From contig JBMOQH010000005.1 of assembly GCA_049322795.1 (NCBI GenBank), positions 62,001 through 126,000 on the forward strand: a DNA stretch of 64,000 nt. Direction: 5' to 3'. This DNA comes from Immundisolibacter sp049322795. Its GTDB lineage: Bacteria > Pseudomonadota > Gammaproteobacteria > Immundisolibacterales > Immundisolibacteraceae. The notes under the pieces are model-generated. The model worked only from the letters and a program-made list of their open reading frames with translations, was not told where the DNA came from and ran no database searches. Positions 26,460 through 34,203 of this stretch are shown here, in pieces; position 1 is the first letter of the stretch; each line of letters opens with the position of its first letter. The translations under genes and the position numbers were made by a program.

Positions 26460-27689
26460 ATGCATAGCGTGATCGTCAGCGACTACGGCTACATCTCGGG
26501 CGGCGCCGCGCAGGTGGCGGTGAAAAGCGCCCAGGCCTTGGCCGACTGCGGCGTGCAGGTCACGTTTGCCTGTGCGCTGGGTCCACCGTGCCCGGAGCTT
26601 CATCGTCCTGGCATCACCGTCCAGTGCCTCGATGCAAGCAACATCTGGGCCGTGCGTCAGCGCTGGCGCGCCGCGTCCCAAGGCATCTGGAACGCCGCCG
26701 CGCGGCGTTGGCTCGGGCGTCTGCTCGCCGACTGCGATCGGCGCGACACCGTGGTCCACGTGCACCAGTGGACCAAGGCCTTCAGCCCGAGCGTGCTTGC
26801 GGCGGTGGCTGCTTCCGGCCTGCCCTTCGTGGTGACCGCCCACGATTACTTTCTGAGTTGTCCCAACGGCGCCTATTTCGTCTACCCGAAGCTGCGCCCG
26901 TGCGACTTGCGTCCCATGTCGGCCGCCTGCTGGGCGGCCGATTGCGACTCCCGCAGCCGCGGCCACAAAGCGATCCGCCTGCTGCGGCAGATCGCCACCG
27001 GTGCCGCCGTGAACAGGGGCACCGGCGAGCTGAATGTGATTCACGTTTCCCGCCGCGCGGCCGACGTGGCGCGTCCGCTGTTGCCAGCATTGACCCGGCA
27101 CTGGGTCCTGCCGAATCCGGTGGATGAAACCGTCGGCCCGCGGGTGATGGCCGAGCACAACCGCGCAGTGGTGTGCATTGGTCGTATCACCGTCGAGAAA
27201 GGCTGCGTGGTGCTCGCCGACGCCGCCGCACGGGCTGGCGTGCCCTTGGTGATGATGGGTGAAGGCCCGGCCCTGGAACAGGTCAGGCAGGCCAACCCGG
27301 ATGTGGAAATCAGACCCTGGGGCAACCGTCTTGCCGTCGACCGCTGCATGGCCGAGGCCCGCGTCATCGCCCTGCCCTCCCTGTGGCACGAAACGGGCGG
27401 ACTGGTGGTGCGCGAGGCCCTGGCGCGCGGCGTACCGGCCATCGTCACCACCATCAGCGGCGCCGCGGAGTCGGTGGGCGACACGCACGGTCTGCTGGTG
27501 CCACCGGGCGACGTGAATGCCTTGGCCGAAGCCCTGCGACGGCTGCGGGACGACGCCCTGGTGCGCCAGATGAGCGAGCGCGCTTTCGACGCCATGAACA
27601 GCGGCCCGCACGGGCCCGCCGCCCATGCGGACGGCCTGCTGAACATCTATCGCTCGGTTCTGGCCGAAACGCTGGCCACGGCCGCATGA
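26460..27689 (+). CDS. Glycosyltransferase family 4 with Cys-rich insertion
   Basis: A 409-residue GT-B enzyme starting MHSVIVSDYGYISGGAAQVAV. An insertion near residues 140-165 carries several cysteines (SCPNGAYFV, RPCDLRP, AACWAADCD), a pattern seen in one GT4 subgroup. The donor half shows VVCIGRITVEKGCVVLADA, MMGEGPALEQV and ALPSLWHETGGLVVREALARG with the family glutamates. Its stop overlaps the start of the next GT4 gene (ATGA). A broken paralogous fragment lies 1.3 kb downstream, so this gene was probably duplicated in the past. Donor sugar is unknown. Confidence 0.87.
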   Translation: MHSVIVSDYGYISGGAAQVAVKSAQALADCGVQVTFACALGPPCPELHRPGITVQCLDASNIWAVRQRWRAASQGIWNAAARRWLGRLLADCDRRDTVVHVHQWTKAFSPSVLAAVAASGLPFVVTAHDYFLSCPNGAYFVYPKLRPCDLRPMSAACWAADCDSRSRGHKAIRLLRQIATGAAVNRGTGELNVIHVSRRAADVARPLLPALTRHWVLPNPVDETVGPRVMAEHNRAVVCIGRITVEKGCVVLADAAARAGVPLVMMGEGPALEQVRQANPDVEIRPWGNRLAVDRCMAEARVIALPSLWHETGGLVVREALARGVPAIVTTISGAAESVGDTHGLLVPPGDVNALAEALRRLRDDALVRQMSERAFDAMNSGPHGPAAHADGLLNIYRSVLAETLATAA

Positions 27690-28867
27690 AAGTCGCCTAC
27701 GTCTATGAACTCGATGGCGCTGACCCAATGGTGCAGTCTGGGCATCCCGCATCGATTCTCGATCAGCTCAGGCGCCGGGCCGACGAGGTCGTGCCCGTGT
27801 TTCCGCTCAACCAGTCGGCCCGCCTGCTGTACCTGCCAAAAATGCTTTACCACCGCCACGGTGGGCGCCTATTCCGGCCAGACCGCCAGCCGCTGTTCCT
27901 GCGCAGCCTTGCCTGGCAGGCGCGCCGCCGCCTGCGCGCCCACAATCCCGACGTGGTGTTCGCCCCCGGCTCGCACGCCGTGGCCATGCTGAACCTTGCC
28001 TGCCCGGTGGTGTTCTGTGCCGATGCCACCTTCGCCAACGTGCTGGACTGCTACGACGCCTTCAGCCACTGCGCCGACGAGTTCATCGCCCACGGACATG
28101 CCCAGGAGCGGGCCGCGCTTGGGCGCTGCGCGGCGGCCATCTTCCCCAGCGAATGGGCGGCCCGCAGTGCGGTCGAGGACTACGGCGCCGACCCGGACCG
28201 CGTACACGTGGTGCCCTTCGGTTCCAACGTGCGCGCGCCGGACACCGCCACCGTGGACGGCTGGATCGGCTCGCGTGAGCTCAGCCCGCTGCGCCTGCTG
28301 TTCGTGGGCCGGGAATGGGAGCGCAAGGGCGCCGACATCGTGCTCGCGGCCGGTGCGCACCTGCACGCCGCGGGGTATTCCATCAGCCTGGACCTGGTGG
28401 GTATAGACCGGCCACCGGTGGCGCTGCCGCCGTGGGCGAAAAACCACGGCCTGCTCGACAAGCGCAACCCGGACCAGCGGGCGCGTCTGCAGGCGTTGTT
28501 CGCAGATGCGCACTTCTTTTTCGTGCCGTCGCGGGCGGAAAACTACGGCATGGCCTTCTGCGAGGCCGCCGCCCACGGCCTGCCCAGCCTGACCACCAAC
28601 GTCGGCGGCATTCCCACCATCGTGCGTGACGGCAGCACCGGTTACACGCTGCCGACGAACGCCGCCGCCGGCGCGTGGGCGGCCCTGCTCGCCCGCGCCA
28701 TCGACGCTCCGGACGCTTACCGCGCCATGGCAAGCGCCAGTCGGGCCGATTACGAGGCCCGCCTGAACTGGGACGCCTTCGGCTGCCATCTGCTGACCAT
28801 CCTCAGGGGCGTGGTGAAGCAGGGCCAGCGGCCGTCAGGCGCGCCTCCCACACCGGTCGTTCCATGA
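27686..28867 (+). CDS. Glycosyltransferase family 4
   Basis: A 393-residue GT-B enzyme starting MKVAYVYELDGADPM at an ATG that overlaps the previous stop. The donor-binding half has LLFVGREWERKGADIVLAA and FFVPSRAENYGMAFCEAAAHGLPSLTTNVGGIPTIV, the ExFG-like family motif. The N-terminal half is the acceptor Rossmann domain (FAPGSHAVAML, DATFANVLDCY). It forms a two-gene unit with the GT4 upstream. It should add one sugar of the polysaccharide repeat. Confidence 0.87.
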   Translation: MKVAYVYELDGADPMVQSGHPASILDQLRRRADEVVPVFPLNQSARLLYLPKMLYHRHGGRLFRPDRQPLFLRSLAWQARRRLRAHNPDVVFAPGSHAVAMLNLACPVVFCADATFANVLDCYDAFSHCADEFIAHGHAQERAALGRCAAAIFPSEWAARSAVEDYGADPDRVHVVPFGSNVRAPDTATVDGWIGSRELSPLRLLFVGREWERKGADIVLAAGAHLHAAGYSISLDLVGIDRPPVALPPWAKNHGLLDKRNPDQRARLQALFADAHFFFVPSRAENYGMAFCEAAAHGLPSLTTNVGGIPTIVRDGSTGYTLPTNAAAGAWAALLARAIDAPDAYRAMASASRADYEARLNWDAFGCHLLTILRGVVKQGQRPSGAPPTPVVP

Positions 28868-28896
28868 GCGGCACAGCCCGGCACCGACGGAGATCC

Positions 28897-29400
28897 ATGG
28901 CTAGGCTCTACTACTTTCGCGGCGGCAAACCCAACTTCAGGGATGAGATAGACCCTTCGCTTTGGCCGCGACTCCCGCAGCCGCGTCCACAAAAGCGCGC
29001 GCCTCACGAGTGGCGCCGCCATTCGCCGCTGGCCGACGCCGCTGAACGTCGTTTACGTGTCGCAGCCCGCCGCACATATGGCCCGACCGCGAAAGACCTG
29101 TGTAGTAGTGGCCCGTGCAGCCGCACGAGCCGGAATACCGCTACTGATCATGAGCGAAGGACCGGCGCTCCGCACGACGAAAAGTGTCAAACCCGCCGCC
29201 TGTGGGTCGATCGTGCCGCGGTCGATCGCTGCTCGGGTGCGCCCCGCGTGCTCGCGTTGCGGTCGCTGTGGTACGAGACAGGTGTGCTCGCGATCGACAA
29301 TGCACGCGCCAATGGCGTGCCAAGCATCGTAACCAGCATCAGCGGCGGGAGCGGCACCGCGGTGTGCACGTGCCGCCCACCCACGTTGGTGGCTTGCGGA
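28897..29400 (+). pseudogene. Chimeric remnant: pyruvyltransferase-like N-terminus joined to a decayed GT4 gene
   Basis: At 28897, behind a CGGAG box, an ATG opens MARLYYFRGGKPNFRDEI, which resembles the N-terminus of polysaccharide pyruvyl transferases. About 25 codons later homology switches. From 28970 another frame reads DSRSRVHKSARL and LNVVYVSQPAAHMARP, matching the intact GT4 at 26460 (DSRSRGHKAIRL, LNVIHVSRRAADVARP). Roughly 40 residues are missing, then KTCVVVARAAARAGIPLLIM matches KGCVVLADAAARAGVPLVMM. A frameshift follows, after which VDRCSGAPRVLALRSLWYET matches VDRCMAEARVIALPSLWHET. With an internal deletion and at least one frameshift it cannot encode an active enzyme. Confidence 0.75.
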
Positions 29401-29486
29401 CACGCCACGCCGACGTGTTGCACAGGCATATACCACGCGGCGCGTGACATGCGGCCGTGATCACCGATTTACATAGGTAGAACGCG

Positions 29487-30416
29487 ATGAATCTAGTTTT
29501 TCTCGTGGGCGCATCTAGAAGCGGGACCACTTGGCTGCAACTGCTATTGTCGCAGTCTTCCCGAATAGCCACGTGTCAAGAAACCCATCTTTTTAGTGGA
29601 TACCTCAAATCATTCAGCGAAACTCTGGCGTTTCAATCGAATGATGTAAGGTCGGTTGGCCTGCGGTCTCTGTATAACGATGACGAGCTTCTCGAAGTAA
29701 AGCGACTCATTCCGCAGCATACTTTTTCACGCGTCATGAATCGCAAGCAGGGGGCGGACATCGTTCTCGAAAAAACTCCCGATCACGTTCACTGCTGGCG
29801 GGAGATCGTCGCGCTTTACCCCGACGCTCGTTTCATTCATCTGGTGCGGGATCCACGGTCGGTGGTTGCGTCGATGCGCGCCACCGGTGCCCAGTGGGGC
29901 AATCAATGGGCCGACGCCGGCATCGCGTCGCTGTCGCGCAACTGGGTATCCGCCGTGAGCGCCGGGCAGCAGCTCGTGAGAGAGGCGCCACTTGCGCGTC
30001 AGGTCCGGTATGAAAACATCGCGCCGGGTGGCGCGGCTTGGCTGCAGGAGCTGTGGGCATGGCTGGGCGTCACCGAATCGGTGACGGTCGCGCAACAGGC
30101 CTTCGACAATTTGTCTTTTGCGTCGCTCGCCAAAGCGGGCGCGACGAATGCCTATCAACCTTGGAACATGAGTCAGGAGCCCCGCGGCATGTGGAGGAAG
30201 GGCGATGCGAACTCTTGGAGGGAAGAATTGACGCGTAACGAAATAGCGATCGTGGAGGCGATATGCGGGGAGAAAATGTCCCAATTCGATTATTCCCTGC
30301 ACGGCTCCGGTAAGGCACCTGTCGGCTATAAAATCTTCAATTGGATAGAAACCGGGGCGCACAGCATGCAAGCAACGGGACGCACTCTGTTCAAGAATCT
30401 GCGGAAAATAGCCTAG
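29487..30416 (+). CDS. Sulfotransferase family protein
   Basis: A 309-residue PAPS-dependent sulfotransferase. The 5'-phosphosulfate loop is GASRSGTTWLQ (residues 8-18) and the 3'-phosphate motif is HLVRDPRSVVAS near 117-128, with RYENI further on. It would sulfate a sugar of the polysaccharide. The gene is visibly richer in A+T than its neighbours and uses codons rare elsewhere in the window (for example ctagtttttctc near the start), which suggests recent transfer. It follows directly after a decayed gene remnant and precedes the flippase gene. No PAPS synthesis genes are present in the window. Confidence 0.83.
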   Translation: MNLVFLVGASRSGTTWLQLLLSQSSRIATCQETHLFSGYLKSFSETLAFQSNDVRSVGLRSLYNDDELLEVKRLIPQHTFSRVMNRKQGADIVLEKTPDHVHCWREIVALYPDARFIHLVRDPRSVVASMRATGAQWGNQWADAGIASLSRNWVSAVSAGQQLVREAPLARQVRYENIAPGGAAWLQELWAWLGVTESVTVAQQAFDNLSFASLAKAGATNAYQPWNMSQEPRGMWRKGDANSWREELTRNEIAIVEAICGEKMSQFDYSLHGSGKAPVGYKIFNWIETGAHSMQATGRTLFKNLRKIA

Positions 30417-30474
30417 GCTGCAATATGTGCCGCGCGGCCGAGGCGGCGTGCCGCCAACCGCCTGCGCTATCTTT

Positions 30475-30480
30475 AAGGAG
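30475..30480 (+). promoter_or_regulatory. Ribosome-binding site that fixes the flippase start
   Basis: AAGGAG seven bases before the GTG at 30488. The ATG further upstream at 30341 lies inside the sulfotransferase gene, so the GTG start is preferred. Confidence 0.7.
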
Positions 30481-30487
30481 ATACCCG

Positions 30488-31975
30488 GTGCCCCAGGCGC
30501 CACATCAGGACGTGCCCCCAGCGCCCATCACGCACTCTCACGTGAGCCGCTCGCTGCTGTGGGTGGTGTCCGAGAAGGGCAGCATCACCGGCATTTCGCT
30601 GATTTCGGTGGCCCTGCTGGCGCGGCAGCTGAGCCCTGAGCAGATGGGCGTGGCAGCGGTCGGCCTGACGCTGGTGCAGATCCTGGCGGCGCTGATCGGC
30701 GGGCCGCTGCACGATGCCGTGATCCAGCGGCGCGACTGTCAGCCCATCGACATCGCCACCGCATTCTGGCTTGCCACCGGTTGCGGGGTGTTGGTCGCGG
30801 CGCTCGGTTTCCTGTGGGCGCCAGCGCTCGGACACGCCTTCGGGGATCCGCGTGTCGGTGAGGTCTACGCCTGGATGGGACTGAGTCTGATCGCGGCCGG
30901 AGCCGAGGCCGGGCTTGCCGCGCCGCTGCGACGCGCCCTGCATTTTCGCCCTATCGCCACCTGCGCCATGGCGAGCCGCTGCGCCGCCGCCGCCGTTGCC
31001 GTGGGTATGGCTTTCGCGGGTTACGGCGTGTGGAGTCTGGTCGCCCAGCAACTGGTCGCGGCGTCGGTGGGGGCCGTGCTACTCGCCTTCGCCGTGCCGT
31101 CTCTGCCGGGGTTTCGTTTCTCACGCCTGAGCGCGCGCTGGCAACTGCGCTACATCGTGCCGACGCTCGGCGCGGCGGTGCTCTTCAACCTGCAAGCACG
31201 CATCGTGATCCTGTTCGTGGGCCAGGCGTTCGGCGCGACGGTGCTGGGCTACGTGCACGTCGCGCAGCGCGTGGTGCAGGCGTTCAGCGATTTTGCGTCG
31301 GCGGCGTCCTATCAGCTGGTGCTGCCGCTGATGGCGCGTCACCAGGGCGACAGCGGCGCGCTGGCCAATGGTTTCCGGCGCGCCACGGGCCTTTTCACGG
31401 CGGCGGTGTTGCCGCTGTTGATCGGGATCGCGGCCGTGGCGCCCGATGTCATCGGCATCGCTTTCGGCGCGGCCTGGCAGCCGGCGGTGCTGCCGTTGCA
31501 ACTGCTCGCGCTGTCGCTTGCGTTCGGGTTCATCCGACACCCGGGCGGCATGGTGTTCCAGGCCGCCGGCCGGCCCGGCTACAACTTCGCATCCACCTGC
31601 GTCACCTTCGCCGTCACGCTGGGGGGTCTGCTGGCATTCGGCCATCTGAGCCTTACCTGGACGCTGGCGGTGCTGGTGTTGCGGCCAATCGTGACATTAC
31701 CGCTCGGCGGCTGGCTGCTGCGGCGCATCACCGGCCTTGGCCTCGCCGCGCAGCTGCAACCGGCGTGCGGGCCATTTGTAGCCAGCGCGGCAATGGCAGC
31801 AGTCTTGTTTGCGATGACGCCGTTGCTCGTCGGCTGGCCACCGACGGCGCGCCTGGCCACGCTGGTGGCGCTGGGCGCGGCGGTTTACCTGCCGCTCCTG
31901 CGCCTGTTCGCCCCGGCCACGGTGAAGGAAGGCGAGATGCTCGCCCGGTCGGCCCTGCGCCCGGCAGCGCCCTGA
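30488..31975 (+). CDS. Wzx-like polysaccharide flippase
   Basis: A 495-residue membrane protein with about twelve to fourteen helices, of the polysaccharide transporter (MOP/Wzx) family. The N-terminal part SLLWVVSEKGSITGISLISVALLARQLSPEQMG and GGPLHDAVIQRRD are typical of the lipopolysaccharide-biosynthesis flippases. It moves lipid-linked repeat units across the inner membrane to the polymerase. The start is the GTG with an AAGGAG box. It ends about 60 bp before an intergenic hairpin repeat. Confidence 0.87.
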   Translation: MPQAPHQDVPPAPITHSHVSRSLLWVVSEKGSITGISLISVALLARQLSPEQMGVAAVGLTLVQILAALIGGPLHDAVIQRRDCQPIDIATAFWLATGCGVLVAALGFLWAPALGHAFGDPRVGEVYAWMGLSLIAAGAEAGLAAPLRRALHFRPIATCAMASRCAAAAVAVGMAFAGYGVWSLVAQQLVAASVGAVLLAFAVPSLPGFRFSRLSARWQLRYIVPTLGAAVLFNLQARIVILFVGQAFGATVLGYVHVAQRVVQAFSDFASAASYQLVLPLMARHQGDSGALANGFRRATGLFTAAVLPLLIGIAAVAPDVIGIAFGAAWQPAVLPLQLLALSLAFGFIRHPGGMVFQAAGRPGYNFASTCVTFAVTLGGLLAFGHLSLTWTLAVLVLRPIVTLPLGGWLLRRITGLGLAAQLQPACGPFVASAAMAAVLFAMTPLLVGWPPTARLATLVALGAAVYLPLLRLFAPATVKEGEMLARSALRPAAP

Positions 31976-32037
31976 GGGGGAGCCTGACGGGTCAACGATC
32001 CGCGCTGCCCGTCCTGCGGCAGCGCTGGCAAGGAGAA

Positions 32038-32185
32038 GCTGAAAAATCCCGTCCTTGGTCTTTTTCAGCTCACCGCATCGCGGTGCACGCCCGCGATGCG
32101 CTCCCTGGATCAATGGCTTGCGCCATTGATCCAGGCCGGGGCGTCCTGCCCCGGACGGGAAGCGCTGAATAGATCAGCGCTTCCC
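32038..32185 (+). repeat. Intergenic multi-hairpin repeat, copy 1
   Basis: A 148-bp element built of five consecutive palindromes: GCTGAAAAA/TTTTTCAGC (32038-32069), CGCATCGCGG/CCGCGATGCG (32074-32100), CTGGATCAATGG/CCATTGATCCAG (32105-32134), CCGGGGC/GCCCCGG (32136-32154) and GGGAAGCGCTGA/TCAGCGCTTCCC (32157-32185). It lies between two convergent genes, the flippase and a GT2, where it could stop transcription from both sides. Copy 2 at 44361 is nearly identical and copy 3 at 51054 is inverted and diverged. No terminal duplication or gene is seen inside. Confidence 0.85.
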
Positions 32186-32212
32186 TAAGGGCGGAATTCT
32201 TCCCGGCTCTCC

Positions 32213-33187
32213 CTAACGCTGCTGCGTGCGCCGTTCGAGTGCCATGCCCACTTGCAGGGCCAGAAGACACGCGGCGTACGGGAGAGCGTAACGCGCCGCC
32301 TGGGTGCCGCGCTTGAGCTTGCGGCCGAACCAAGAGTCCCGCCGCGACGGTGTCGGGCCGGTTTCCAGCACGGGAGCCGGATCCTGCTCGCCCCCGGTCA
32401 GGCGGTCGAGTTGCACCAGGCTGCGGCCATAGCCATACATGAGGCGCACCATGTAGCCGAACGTGAAGCGCCGCGGGTCGAGATGATGGACCAGTCGCAG
32501 CGTCGGCTCGTAGCCGCTGTAGTAGCCAAGGCCGCAGCCGCCGAACATCATCAGCGTGTCCTCGCACGAACCGAGCCCGCGCCGACCCTTGCGGCCAAGG
32601 TTCGCCACCACCGGGTCGCTGGCGACCCGCGCACGGTAACGTTCGGCCACCGGGCGGCGCACGAACGCCCCCGCGGTCGCCGGAATCCACGGCCCGTCGC
32701 GCATTTCGCAGCGCACGTCGGGCCTATCGCCGTAATCGCGGATCGCAACGAACGACAGCAGCGGCTGCAGCCAGCGTGGCACCTCGGTGCCCGCCGGCAG
32801 AAACAGGCGCCCGCCAAAACAGCCGAGCGCAGGGTTCGCGGCGATGGTGGCGAGCCCGCGTGCCACGTAGTCAGGTGCGAGTTCGTTGTCGTCATCCACG
32901 AACAGGATCCACGGGCTGTCACTGTCGGCGATGGCGCGCGCCCGTGCGTGCACGTTGCCGAGGCGCTCCTCGCACACGATGCGGACTGGCAGGCCCGCCG
33001 CCGTCAGCGGCGCGACGTCGTCCGCGCCGAGCGGCGGCTGCGAACGATTGTCCACAACGAGCACGCTAAGGCCGGCTGCATCGCGCTGCGCTGCGATTGC
33101 CTCGAAACAGGAGCGCAGCACGTCGCGGCGCGGGTTGTGCGTACAGACGCACACAGTCACCTGGTCGGCATTCACGGCTTCAGTCAT
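32213..33187 (-). CDS. Glycosyltransferase family 2
   Basis: A 324-residue GT-A enzyme: VTVCVCTHNPRRDVLRSC at the N-terminus, VLVVDNRSQPP, and ILFVDDDNELAPDYV with the DDD metal site. The end of the protein has a hydrophobic helix (YALPYAACLLALQVGMAL), suggesting membrane attachment. Its start overlaps the previous GT2 gene by 8 bp. It is the last gene of the minus-strand export operon that begins with the outer-membrane barrel gene at 40424. Confidence 0.86.
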   Translation of the reverse strand: MTEAVNADQVTVCVCTHNPRRDVLRSCFEAIAAQRDAAGLSVLVVDNRSQPPLGADDVAPLTAAGLPVRIVCEERLGNVHARARAIADSDSPWILFVDDDNELAPDYVARGLATIAANPALGCFGGRLFLPAGTEVPRWLQPLLSFVAIRDYGDRPDVRCEMRDGPWIPATAGAFVRRPVAERYRARVASDPVVANLGRKGRRGLGSCEDTLMMFGGCGLGYYSGYEPTLRLVHHLDPRRFTFGYMVRLMYGYGRSLVQLDRLTGGEQDPAPVLETGPTPSRRDSWFGRKLKRGTQAARYALPYAACLLALQVGMALERRTQQR

Positions 33188-34088
33188 TGGGGACTACCAC
33201 TCCGTTGCGTTCCGAAACGAGTCGCCGTCGGGTTTGGCGATACCTGGCGTGCAAGGCCAGGCGAAAACGGGCGAAAAAGCGCTGGCGCGGGTCCGGATGA
33301 ACCAGCGCCGCGGCGGCCGTTCGCAGGGCCCCGCGCGCGCCGCCAAGATCACCGGGCGAGCCCCGCACGGCATCGGTCGCTCCCTGCCCCCGCGCGCGGG
33401 CCAGCAGCCAGCGCCGGGTCATGCGTTCGGTCGGAATATGGTGGTGCACGGTCGCGGCCGGTTCGTACCAGGTGCGGTGCCCTGCGGCTTCCAGTCGGTC
33501 GACGAGGTCCTGCTCCTCGCCCGACAGCAGGTTGCGCCCGACACGGCCCAAATCTGTCCGAAACCCGCCGGCCACGCGCACGGGCGCGGTGCGAAAGGCC
33601 ATGTTGGCGCCGACCAGAAAGCGCGGTGCGCGCAACTCACAGGGTTCCGCGCACCAGTCCACCACCGACAGGCACAGCAGCAGGTCCGGGTGCAACCAGC
33701 GCGGCGGCGGCGACTCGAACGCGGGCAACGTCCGCCCGCCGACGGAGCCGATCGCGCCGTCGGACTCGAAGCGCGCCAGCAGCGCCGCCAGCCAGCCGGG
33801 TTCCGCCACGGCGTCGTCGTCCAGGTAGGCGATGAGCGGGCTCGCGGCGCGCCCCAGCGCGTGGTTGCGTGCGCGCGACAAACCGGCGATCGGCTCGTGC
33901 AGGCCACGCACCCGGGCACCAAACGATCGCACCACGGCGGGCGTCTCGTCCCGCGAGCCGTTGTCGATCACCAGCACCTCGAAGCGGTCGGCCGGCATGG
34001 TCTGCCGCATCACGCTCCCGAGCGCCGCCCGCAAGTGGCGTGCGCGGTCACGGGTGCAGATGGCGACGGTGATGGAGGGCAACGTCAT
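33180..34088 (-). CDS. Glycosyltransferase family 2
   Basis: A 302-residue GT-A enzyme: MTLPSITVAICTRDRARHLRAAL, VLVIDNGSRDET and LIAYLDDDAVAEPGWLAALL with the DDD metal site. The start at 34088 is preferred over the longer frame because the conserved domain begins right there and GGAGAA precedes it. It is a paralogue of the GT2 that follows, with 8 bp of overlap, so the two are translated together. Both probably extend the repeat unit. Confidence 0.86.
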   Translation of the reverse strand: MTLPSITVAICTRDRARHLRAALGSVMRQTMPADRFEVLVIDNGSRDETPAVVRSFGARVRGLHEPIAGLSRARNHALGRAASPLIAYLDDDAVAEPGWLAALLARFESDGAIGSVGGRTLPAFESPPPRWLHPDLLLCLSVVDWCAEPCELRAPRFLVGANMAFRTAPVRVAGGFRTDLGRVGRNLLSGEEQDLVDRLEAAGHRTWYEPAATVHHHIPTERMTRRWLLARARGQGATDAVRGSPGDLGGARGALRTAAAALVHPDPRQRFFARFRLALHARYRQTRRRLVSERNGVVVPND

Positions 34089-34203
34089 GGCTTTCTCCGA
34101 AGACGGCGCGGGGTGATTGACAGGTCGCCCTCCATATTTGGGGCTATCCGGCTTGGCGGGATCGGGTACCCGCCGCGCGGCACGGCCCAACCAAAAGAGC
34201 CTG

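Noticed and set aside
30341..30487. Longer start for the flippase gene
   Set aside because: The ATG lies inside the sulfotransferase gene, while a GTG with AAGGAG at the right distance exists at 30488.
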